Assembly (NCBI GenBank): GCA_947179155.2
Contig: OX359264.1
Span: 62,025,202 to 62,089,201, forward strand
Length of the DNA stretch: 64,000 nt
Source of the DNA: Hedera helix
Lineage: Eukaryota > Streptophyta > Magnoliopsida > Apiales > Araliaceae
Direction: 5' to 3'
Shown one piece after another: positions 34,641 to 45,133 of the stretch; positions within the stretch are counted from its first letter, which is position 1, and every line of letters begins with the position of its first letter. The translations under genes and the position numbers were made by a program. The notes under the pieces were generated by a model that was not told the origin of the DNA, searched no databases, and worked only from the letters and a program-made list of their open reading frames with translations.

Positions 34641-35110
34641 AAAAAAATCTCTAAACTTCAAAAGATAAAATTAGAAAAGAAGAATTAAAATAAAAATACC
34701 GTTAAACTTAAAAAGACAGAGGTCTCCAAAACGTGAGGAAAAAGGATTGACCAAAGGGTGACGTGGATATCCTTCCTTTTGTTATCAAAACACCAACTTA
34801 TTCAAAGTAAGTTGTGGTTATCGACCAAACCAAGGGAGGTGAAATAATAGTAAACATTTTTTGTTCAAGATCACTTTTCAGTTCAGCTTTTAATTGAAAT
34901 ACTAACTTTAACCTGAACATGAACAACTTTTCTTTATATATATATATATACTAGTAATTGCCCATACGTGTAACGAAAAAATATATTAAAATACTACATT
35001 ACATAACAATTATATATATTCTTTGTAGCCTATACTACCTAAAGACTCATACATAACTATTATTATTATAATTATTATTAATATTATTACTATTATTATT
35101 GAGCATATTT

Positions 35111-35805
35111 GTATGTGAGCTAGCAAATCAATTAAGTGGGTACTTCATTCAGCAGAAACAATGGGCTAAGAAGGTACTTTTGACTTAGATGAATAGTAAG
35201 GAAAAAAAAATATTATTATTAAGAATGGTTATAACTATTATTATAATTATTATTGTTATTATTATTATTACTAACGGAAAATTATATTAAAATTCAAAAA
35301 ATAAAAATACTATTATTATCGATATTATTATTATCAGTGTTATTATTATTATCGGTATTATTATTATTATTATTACCGGTATTATTATAATTACTACTAC
35401 TACTACTACTACTATTATTATTATTTTTATTTTTACTATTATAATTATAATTATAATAATAATAATAATAATAATTATGATAATTATTATTAATATTATT
35501 ACTATTATTATTGAGCATATTGAGCATATATGTATGTGAGCTAGCAAAACAATTAAGTGGGTACTTCATTCGGCAGAAACAATGGGCTAAGAAGGGACTT
35601 TTGACTTAGATGAATAGTAAGGAAAAAAAATCATTATTATTAAGAATGGTTATAACTATTATTATAATTATTATTGTTATTATTATTACTATTATTATAA
35701 TTATTATTATTATTATTATTACTTACGGAAAATTATATTAAAATTCAAAAAATAAAAATATTATTATTATCGATATTATTATTATCAGTGTTATTATTAT
35801 TATCG

Positions 35806-35840
<35 letters not shown>

Positions 35841-36090
35841 GGTATTATTATAATTACTATTACTACTACTACTACTATTATTATTATTTTTATTTTTACT
35901 ATTATAATTATAATTATAATAATAATAATAATAATTATTATGATAATTATTATTAATATTATTACTATTATTATTGAGCATATATGTATGTGAGCTAGCA
36001 AATCAATTAAGTGGGTACTTCATTCAGCAGAAACAATGGGCTAAGAAGGGACTTTTGACTTAGATGAATTGTAAGGAAAGAGAAGCATTA
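35111..36090. repeat. Tandem array of ~420-455-bp units dominated by ATT trinucleotides
   Basis: The anchor gtatgtgagctagcaaa recurs at 35111, 35532 and 35986. Two full units (421 and 454 bp) and one partial unit share ttaagtgggtacttcattc, aatgggctaagaagg and then long ATT/ACT/GTT runs. Length differences lie in the trinucleotide runs. Confidence 0.93.
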
Positions 36091-36186
36091 AATGCTCCGG
36101 CACAAACAGCAAACATAATATATTAATAGCACAAACAACAAACATAATATACAAATAGCACAAACAACAAACAAACGGACGGAGGT

Positions 36187-36506
36187 ACCGGAAGATTACG
36201 TCATCATCAGCGGAGGCGGAAGCAAGCGAGCGGCGGCGACGGCCTCCGGTTCCGGAAGGGGTGGAGAGAGTCGCGCACAAACAACAAACATAATATAAAT
36301 CCCAAATAGAATAGCACAAACAGCAAACATAATATAAATCCCAAATAGCATAATATATGTATTAATCCTAAATAGCACAAACAGCAAACAAACAGATATA
36401 AATCTAATTTCACTATTACCGGAAGATTATGTCATCATCAGCGGAGGCGGAAGCAAGCGAGCGGCGGCGACGGCCTCCGGTTCCGGAAGTGGTGGAGAGA
36501 GTCGCG
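36187..36506. repeat. Duplicated 89-bp GC-rich segment
   Basis: 36187-36275 and 36418-36506 match except for about two bases. Both contain cagcggaggcggaagcaagc and gtggagagagtcgcg. The composition contrasts strongly with the AT-rich surroundings and looks like captured coding sequence (a minus-strand reading gives Gly/Arg/Ser-rich peptide), gene unknown. Short a(a)tagcacaaacagcaaac repeats lie between and before them. Confidence 0.85.
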
Positions 36507-36869
36507 ACTCGAGCTTTTGGGAGTCTTGAGGGTGGTTTCAGTTATTGGACGGAAGGGGTTCAGTGGTGTTCGGTGTAATTTTGGTGGAGATCGGACGCGA
36601 AATGGAGAGAGAAATGGGGCGGTGTAATTTCTGGAAATGGAGAGAGAAATGAGTTGTCACCAGAAATGGAGAGAGTAATGGGGCGCTGGAATATCTAGAA
36701 ATGGAGAGAGAAAATTGGAACAGTGTGGAGAAAATTTGGGCGGGATTTTTTTTGGGTGAAATGAAATGTGAACCAATAGATTAAGTTGGAAGAATCGAGA
36801 TGAAATCTGAACCGTTCTTGTGGTTTGTCAAATTTTAAATTCAAAAATGATCCTGTTTTATTATACAGA

Positions 36870-38047
36870 TATATACACAGACCACCACCACCAGATTCTG
36901 ATTTGCCCCATATTCTGATGTGTTGAATGAATAGCAGTAAATCATTGGGTTGAGGTCAAATTTAGAATCCAGTTAGTCAAATTCAAAATAGATTACTTTA
37001 TTCCCGTTCCATTAGGAGTTGGTTGGTTTTTATAACATACTCCTATCCTATTGCATGCACTCAAACTTTAATTTCATGATTAATAATTATGTCACGGTCG
37101 AAATAATTTATTCAAATGTATTTGAATGTAAAAAAAAATTAAAATGTATTTTTATAGGCCAAATGAAAAATGTATCTATGATTTTATTTATTTATTTTTG
37201 GTTTATTATTTGTTGATGTTGTTTTGTTTTGGATAACAAATAAATAAAAAGCTTATGCAACATGTGAACCTTGGCCAAATGAAGAATGGAATGGTTGAGA
37301 TGTCTGAAACATTTGTACATTGTTTTTTTTGAAATATTATTAGATGTTTATGGAGTACTTATTACGTGGTATTTTACGTCATTAATATGCTGTTATTTTA
37401 ACATTTAAAATAAATTATTTCACTTTAAGTGCTGAAATAACAGCACATAAATAATGTAAAATACTACAAGACAAATGTTCTAAAATCACTGAATAATTAC
37501 TCGATTTTTCCTTTATGTTTTAGCAAGGAGGCTTACATAAACTTAGTTGCCCAAATGAAGGAAAATATAAAGATAAGAGGAAAACAATAAGCCATAAAAG
37601 GAAAATATAAACTCAACCTTTAGGCTTTATTTTTTTTAACCCCATAAACATCAATTATCAATATAAATACAAATAAATAAGCCATAAAATGAAAAGGAAA
37701 ATATAATGAGGATTGTGGAACTCAACCTTTATATTTCTTTTCTTTTCTTAACCCCTTAAACATCCATTATCAATATAAATACAAATAAATTATATAATAA
37801 ACATGAGTAATCGATCGAGAATAGATAATTATTTCATCAATACATAAAAATAAAAGTGAGTTTTTGTTTACTGAAAATTTAAATTTATCACTTTTCGTAC
37901 TTTTATCTAATTCACTGGTCGTACTAATCAATATAAACTAAATAGTACTCTAATAAATAAAATTATTTAAAAAATTACATCTAAATTATTAAAACTATTT
38001 CTTATAATTAAATAATCACTGTTATTCGCGATGATTCTTATGTGTAA
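36870..38047. other. AT-rich intergenic sequence
   Basis: No gene was recognised. Two related words (cataaaagg/atgaaaagg aaaatataa and aaacatc(a/c)attatcaatat) occur near 37610-37680 and 37690-37785, showing a local duplication. Confidence 0.5.
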
Positions 38048-38392
38048 GAGCATCTCCAGCAGTTGATTTTTAGACTAAATATAGTCTAAAAATCATGATT
38101 TCTCTCCAGCAGTGTGACTAAACATAGTCCATAAACTATATTAACAAGGTAAGGAGACTAAATAAAGGAACCAAATTTGTGTCCTAGACTATATTGCAAT
38201 TATTTTAATCATATTTAAATGGAAAGGTGAAAGATGATTGGAGCATTTTTAAATTTATTAATTATTTTAATTTTTTAATATTATAGTCTACGGAATAATC
38301 CATCTGCAAAAAAGATTGAATACTAAAAAATATTTATTGATATCATATAAATTAAATATAATTCATGAAATAGTGAATTGCTGGAGATGCTC
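38048..38392. mobile_element. MITE with 14-bp terminal inverted repeats
   Basis: GAGCATCTCCAGCA at 38048-38061 is matched inverted at 38379-38392. Flanks are TAA on the left and TGA on the right, compatible with a 3-bp TWA-type PIF/Harbinger duplication that has since mutated. The 345-bp AT-rich interior has no ORF. It ends just upstream of the 5' exon of FRF copy 2. Confidence 0.8.
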
Positions 38393-38631
38393 TGACCCTC
38401 GATCTCATCATAAATGAAACTCTATACTTACCCAACAAATAAAATAAAGGAAAAGCAGCAAAAATATAGGGGTATCGTCAAAGCCCGGAGTGAGTCCCAA
38501 TCCAACACATTTGATGATTTTGGACTGGTTTTCAATCCTTCACCATCACCAGCACCAGAGTCTGGTATTTACAACAGAAGAAGCGCGAGGTTTTTTTACA
38601 GATTTGAACTGGAATTGGATCTGAATATCTG

Positions 38632-41600
38632 AGTAAGTCGTACATTTTTCTTCAACTGCGATTATTCCTTCATCCCATATAGTATCTCTAGTTATTTACT
38701 TGATTTAATGTTCTAAACTAACGATATTATTACGTTTCATCCACCTTTTTATTACCTTAGTATAGGCAAAGAATTTTGAAACCTAGAAATCGAGCAGCTG
38801 ACGGATAAGAAAATTTTCCTGTATTTTGCCGTGAAGTAATATGATATGAGTAGAAATTTAATCACTGAACCCCTTCCCTGGATCATACTATAGTGTACAT
38901 AATCTTTCCATTTTGTGAATTTACTTCTAATTAGTTGTACACCCAATTTCCAATAGTTGGTTTATTGGGTAGTTAAAAAAAAGAACTATTTTAGCAACAA
39001 AAAAAATAAATTAATAGTAATAATTAAAAAGATTGAAGCTTTATTTACATCACTGAATTTTTAAATGTAGATGCTGGTCTTTGGTTGTTTGCTTTAACGA
39101 AGAGTAATTAACAAATATATTAGTTCAAAGGCTTAATTTGTATAACTGTTTCAAAAGATGTGTCTTTAGTCACGTTAACAGAGAATGGTATAGAAGGAAA
39201 CTACAGCGAGAGCCAATAGGTTGAAATTAAATGAACTTAATGGAAATTATGCAATGTTCAATCTGGAGTTCTCTTATGAGACATACATTTCAGGTCTTTT
39301 GGTTGAAATATGAGGACTGGATTTGTTGAATTAGCTAGGTTTCAACTTCCACCTTCTAGGGTCCAGTACATAAGAGGAAATCTTATCAATCTTAGATGCA
39401 TAGCAAGAGGATTGAATTAAAAGAAGTCTTAAGCTACCTGGCTTGGGAGGCTGTTTTTACCATGGAAACTTACTTTTGACACTCTTTCATGTGGCAGTGG
39501 ATGAACACCTGAGTGTGGGAGATGATGGAGAGACAATAGAGGCGTCTAACGGGAAAGAGGTAATTTCAAGTGAAGAAAATTTGGAACTGGAACCATATGT
39601 CGGCATGCAGTTTGAGACCGAAGAGGCTGCCAAAGTATTCTATGATGGATATGCAACACATTTGGGGTTCATCATGCGAGTTGATGCGTTTCGACGATCA
39701 ATGCGCGATGGGTCTGTGGTTTGGCGAAGACTCGTGTGCAACAAAGAAGGATTCCGTAAGTGTAGACCCAGGAGGAGTGAAAATAGGAAGCCCAGGGCAA
39801 TCACAAGAGAAGGGTGCAAGGCAATGATTGTTGTAAAAAGGGAGAAGACAGGTAACTGGATTGTTACGAGATTTGTTAAGGAGCACAACCATCCACTAGT
39901 AGTTGCACCAGCTAACCATCGCCGTACCGTTCTCCTGTTACAAACACCGGTAAATACTTTTAACTCAAATGACAAATTATTGATAATTGGTTGACAGTTT
40001 GTAACTATAAATTTCTGTTTTTAAAGTGTTGACTCCATTGCTTAAGATTCTTTAACATCACGCAAAATATAAGTATATATTTTCCTAGTTTTTTGGACTA
40101 TCTATATAACGTGGAAATTTGTTCTCATAAGTTGGATAGTTCATATCTGAACTATTCTTTAGGTAAATGAAGTTTGTTTTTTCCTAGAATTCCATCACAG
40201 AATAATTATATTATAAAGTCACTTCAAGACTTCAACTACTAGAGAATCAGTGTTTAATACCATGATAGTGTCACGCTACTCTGCCTCTAAATGTTAATAA
40301 GCTATACAGCGCAACCCCAAAAAACTCTTCCGACAAGTGAACACCCCCTACAAAATCTATATATCCCACATGCACTAGGGACGTAAAAACTAACTCGTTC
40401 AGAACTCCAGGAAAAGAACAATTCCCCCTGGATAAGACTCGTTATGCAAAACCCTAGGTTGTTCACCATTAAGGTCTGCATTAACACCATGTCTTTTTGT
40501 TAGATGGTTCATATGAATTGATACTGATTGTTCATTTTGCCTTACAGATGCTTTGGATATAGAAATTTACTTAACCTGTGTGATTAATTCAAAGTGACCA
40601 AAATGATCTTTATGAAACTGATGTATAGATCTATGCAGAGTTTGTTTATATGCACAATAAGATGCTTGCTTACGATTATTGCTGAAATGAAAACCTTTTG
40701 CATTATCTTTCCGCCATCTTCTTGAAAAGGTGGTAAGGCTGCAAAGGAGCCAATCTGAGCAGCGTTTGACTTGGGTGTGTTTGGGCTTGACCATCTGAGT
40801 AAGGAGAAAGCCCGATCCCAAGGTGAGCTTCACAGAGTCGGTTCACAATGAATGCGAGCTCTATGTGGCTTGTTCTTAAACTCCCTTCAACCCTTATATC
40901 AAATTTTGATTGAATGTTTAGAAAATGTAGATGTGGAACAAGGAGGACTCACAGAAAAATTAATATGTTCATGGATCATGTAAACTTTATATTATACAAT
41001 TTCCGATTGAGAGTCCACTTTCATAATCAATGTATCAAATCTTATTATTTTTAAGTACCTATAGTAAAAGTCGTAATATATTTGTGTAAGTTTTGTCTTG
41101 CCCGTTGATTATGTTGAATTAAAATTTTCTAAAAAAGCTTCCACATTTTTGGAAGTGGGCACTTTTATCTACTATTTGTAGAAATGGACTCTCATTTTGG
41201 GACTGAGTGAGAGTACCTGTCTTATGTTCTTAATAACATAAACACATACTGATGAAAAGTATAAATAAAAAGATAAACATATAAAATGTGCATGAAGGAG
41301 TGAGCCATGCCCAAACTGGCTTAATACAGTTGATTTCATACTTGTCTCGTTACGTAAAGCAATCTTAAAACCCCTAAACTTGGTTGATGTAACGGATTAA
41401 CAAACATAAATGAACTCAGATCAATACAGATCTAGATGTTGTCCTGTAGAATGTTTAATGTGATGCTTGTGTTTCTACTTAAAAGCAGGAACACTTTTTA
41501 ATAGTAGCCAATGTTTTATTTTTCCCAATTCCGTCTTTGGTAATTTTTATTTGTTTGTAATATATACTAGTCATTGTAAAGTTGGACCGAATAAATGAGC

Positions 41601-41939
41601 TTTTAGACAAAACGAAAACAAACTGTTAATGAACATCTCAGATCTTTACACCTGGGTGTATAGAATGCCTTTTATTTTCTTTCAAAGAACCAATATTTTT
41701 CTTATTCTTTGTAACCTTTTAGTATTTATTTACTTGTTTCTGCTATATTCCAGGACGAGAAAGATGTAAAGATACGGGAATTAACAGCTGAGTTACAGCG
41801 GGAGCGAAAACGATCTGCTGTTATCCAAGAACAGCTTGACATGGTACTGAAAGATATGGAGGAACACTCCAATCATTTATCAAGGAACATTGAAGGCATA
41901 GTCCAAAATGTAAAAGAAATTGAAAATTCATACAGCTAA
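38632..41939 (+). CDS. Short FAR1-domain protein (FRF type), copy 2
   Basis: Coding exons are 39498-39949 and 41754-41939. A 5' exon ending ..tctgA|gtaagt at 38632 would supply the A of the start codon to tggcag|TGGATGAAC. The resulting protein is 212 residues, MDEHLSVGDDGE onward. The FAR1 domain shows GMQFETEEAAKVFYDGYAT, the ligands in RRLVCNKEGF, REGCKAM and EHNHPL, and the last exon is a coiled coil (IRELTAELQRERKRSAV). It has no transposase domain, as in the FRF1-4 group. It is a diverged paralogue of FRF copy 1, transcribed in the opposite direction. Without splicing to an upstream A the first in-frame ATG would lie inside the FAR1 domain (MQFETEE), so the split start is favoured. Confidence 0.88.
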
Positions 41940-43079
41940 TACATCAGCAGTTGTAAATTCATATAGCTTCGCCTATTTGGGATTGTAAATTATTCTGTAC
42001 GTTGAGTTGACTTTACTTGCTAGTAGAATAAGCTACGGTTTACTTCAAGTTATTTCATATTTTCTTATGCGATCTTTAGACAAGAGAACATGCTGATCTT
42101 TAAGTCATTATGATATTAGATTTGATGATTTGATTTGGGTTATGTTTTGATTTTTGTTAAGCTTATGGATAATTTGAGATATGTATTGGTGGAATAATAT
42201 GATAAAGTGAAAGAATATTTAAGTTTTGAGCATCTTTTGTGACCTTAAATTGTAGATATTCGAGATAATTGGATGAATTATTTGAAGTTGATAAATTTTA
42301 CGGTTATTTTCTAGGACAATATTTGAGTCATTTTGCATGAAGTTTCTTTGCTATAATAAGAGAAAATCTCTGAATTTGTTAGGTTAAGGTTTGCAATAAG
42401 AGAATGATTAATTTATTAAATGATTAGATAGCAAGAGTTGAAACTCAAATGATTTGAGACACTTTGAACAACGTAGAATAAACAATTTGCTTATGCAGAT
42501 AGTAGGATATGTGATTACGTTTGGATCGAAAGAATAGAATAAAGAAATAAATTGATTAAATAGTGAAATAATTCATTCTATTTTATGTATAATAAATCAT
42601 TTCATACCCTTCTAAAAGAAAGAAATTCATAAATTTGAGAATGATGAGAATGATTTATTTCATTTCAATGAAATAACCAAATACAATTTTTTTATTATAT
42701 AGAAATGAGTCATTCTATTTTCACATTCATTCCTTCAATCCAAACGTAGTATTAGAGTTTGATAGGTGATAAAAAAATCTTATTAGTATATTCTTTGAAG
42801 GTGTTAAAATATTTGATAATTCATATTTAGGTTGGGATGTTTTGAAACTTTTGATGTGCTAAGGAGAGTTGGTAATATAGTTTATAGAGTTGTTTTGTTT
42901 ATCCAATATCCTCAAAATTTTGCATTAATTTATGTAAAATAAATAAAAATAATTTGTTAGATCCTGATCACGTGTAGAACATGAGTTTTTTTACGAATTA
43001 AAGATAATTTTAAATATTTTTGGTATTCAAACTCTATTTTAGATGTAGAAAAAAATTATATTTTCGAATTATGTTCTTA
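41940..43079. other. Intergenic region with one MITE
   Basis: Apart from the element at 42516-42748 nothing was recognised in this AT-rich stretch. Confidence 0.5.
42516..42748. mobile_element. Small inverted-repeat element (MITE)
   Basis: The ends TACGTTTGGATCGAAAGAAT and, inverted on the right, TACGTTTGGATTGAAGGAAT match at 18 of 20 positions. The interior is made of attcatt/aatgaa words and has no ORF. The target duplication was not resolved. Confidence 0.7.
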
Positions 43080-43205
43080 AGAGTACGTTTGCAAGAATTA
43101 AACTAAAAAAAATTGACGAGGGTCGCACAGGAGCATATCGTTTAATTCGATGCAAAGCAAAGAACCTTATTACGGTTTGACGCGATAACTTTCGAATCTT
43201 CTACA
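43080..43205 (+). pseudogene. Nuclear copy of a plastid 16S rRNA segment
   Basis: Words such as gagtacgtttgcaagaat, aattgacgagggtcgcaca and cgtttaattcgatgcaaag follow, in order, the universal region around the 926R primer site of bacterial-type 16S rRNA. The cgatgcaaagc..agaacctta segment fits the plastid better than the mitochondrial version. The differences are mostly C-to-T and G-to-A, as expected for methylated nuclear plastid DNA. It is far too short to be an rRNA gene. Confidence 0.75.
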
Positions 43206-43429
43206 AATATATCTAGAATTGTGTGGACCGATGGACATATCAACCTTGATTGTTACGAAGGTGTCGACGTCGGAAAAATTGTTTCCTTTTAATAATAATT
43301 ACCCTTTCCAATTTTAGCCTTTGGATTTAAGATGTGATTTTGGAAAGGATCGACTTGAATGTCGACGGGGTTTGAAAGGTTGATTTTTATGATGAGCCAA
43401 TTGACCAGAGTCGCCAGTTGGTATTTTTG

Positions 43430-45133
43430 CAATGGATGTACCAACTCATTCGAATTTAGTTTTAGTAATTGCTGACTCATGTATGACTCCGAATTAATTG
43501 GTCGGCGAACAGAGATTCATAGAGTTCGAGGGCTTGCTTAAGCAAGAGGAAGGTGTTAGGCACCTCCCGACTTCCGTGAAACACGGTTACCGCTATCTTA
43601 ATGCTTTCCTTTCCTTTAAATCCTAAAATGCGTATTGTGCGCGTGTGTATATATGTGTGCCTATGAAAATCTTTGGAATGCTTTATTTCCGAAAATACTT
43701 CTGAAATCTCGTTGACCCTATGCACGAAGGATTCGATTCGTTTTAAAAAGTTCATTTTTAAGCTTTCGCTTTTTTGGTAACAAAATCTTTAATGATGACA
43801 TTTGTGAAATAAGGTTTTTGAATCATTCGTCAAATAGGAATGGAGCTCATCCGATACTTTCGATTTTATTTTAGCCTACGAGTGATCTAATATCCTACTT
43901 TGATTGATTTTATGAAAATCTTTATATTTTCATTCCAAAATCATTTTTTCGTGTCAAAAAAGGAAAACCAAACATTAAAATGACGTTGGAGCTATTTGTA
44001 GGCATATAAGCCGTCTAAATAGCCCCAAACGCCCGCAATCACATATTTCACTATTACGAGGCCTTAAACCCGATTTTCGGTATCGATATCGTTTTAAGGC
44101 CCAACATTTACATATTTACAATAAAGGCGCATCGCGATCGTTACATTCAAAAGCTATAAAATAAACTACGAGAATATCATCGGGAGGTTTGGAGGAGATT
44201 CCATCCGCAATAAATCCTCTCTAACCGTCCATAATCCATATATCTAAAACATATATCGACTACATTGGATCTAACTTCAAAATACACAAAAGCAAAAAAT
44301 TTAAATCGCAATGCACCAAAACTTCGAATCCACAGTAGATCCACCCAACAAATGCACAAATATTAGATTTATAACAACTTTAACAATAAAATGAAATAAG
44401 AACTAAATCTAACTACATTAAACCCACAAATGCTATAAACTCGAATTTTCGCATTTCAAATGATGAAATAGATACTTTAACACTTGGAGATCACATAGGA
44501 TACAATATATAGTGTAAATGTTGAACAAAAATCGGAGGAGCCATCACTTTTCTCTCAAACCCGTAGGTTTCTCTCTCTATCTCTATCATTCCGCCATTTT
44601 TTCTTTCTTTCTTCCCCCTCTCCTCTCGGCCGCCTCGGCTGCCGTGTGTTTCCTCGAGCCACGAAAAATGCCCACTTGTCGTTGGCCGCAGATGCATCTG
44701 CGGCTGTCCGGCTTCCTTTTCTCGATTTTCGTGTCAGGCAGTTTTAAAACATCATTTTTTGCTGTATTATTTCGGAAGGATGTTACTTGATATAGAATTT
44801 GCTCTTTGTGCTTGGCTTCCAAGGGGCGCTGCCCCCTTACACCCCCGCCAGCTCACCGGCGAGCTGGGCAGCCGCTAGCTCACCGGGGAGCGAGACCCCC
44901 GACTACTGTAAGCGTAGTGGCTATTTGTCGTCTTTGGTGATCAAATCAGGTTTTTTCTGGATCAGCTGTTTACCTTGTCTCAAGTAACCTGATGCTCGTT
45001 GTGGCGGCTTTGACCGTAAGTCGTTGGGGTGGCTTCGTGTTAGGGTCCACCTTCCTTTTCGTATGTCGGGTCAAGTGACGACTTTGCCCTCCTGTCAGGA
45101 TTAGTGCAAAAATACAAAATTTGGGTGTCTACA
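43430..45133 (-). mobile_element. LTR-retrotransposon remnant, probably a long LTR with adjoining primer site
   Basis: On the minus strand the segment starts TGTAGACACCCAAATTTTGT (45133), a common start of long plant Ty3-type LTRs. It ends near 43430 and is followed by GGCGACTCTGG (about 43412-43422), like the primer-binding region of that group. Inside it carries the aaggtgttaggcacc word typical of these elements and a GC-rich block near 44800-44900. No gag or pol was found, so it is a solo LTR or a truncated copy. Exact borders are uncertain. Confidence 0.5.

Larger units (their letters stand above)
34951..36869 (-). mobile_element. Helitron-like element (candidate)
   Basis: On the minus strand the segment would start TCTGTATAATAAAACAGG (36869) and end in CTAG (34951). 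It inserts between A and T in an AT run, as Helitrons do. No target duplication is expected. The 3' hairpin is weak (only CGT...ACG near 34966-34974), so the call rests on termini and composition. The interior holds a trinucleotide minisatellite and a duplicated GC-rich fragment, and no RepHel gene; it would be non-autonomous. Confidence 0.4.

Noticed and set aside
35287..36001. Long Ile- or Asn-rich ORFs on the minus strand
   Set aside because: Pure translation of ATT-type trinucleotide runs in the minisatellite.
36041..36413. Cys/Leu-rich minus-strand ORFs
   Set aside because: Arise from cacaaacagcaaac-type repeats and the GC-rich duplication.
43080..43205. Functional rRNA gene
   Set aside because: Only ~120 bp of a ~1.5-kb gene, with many substitutions.
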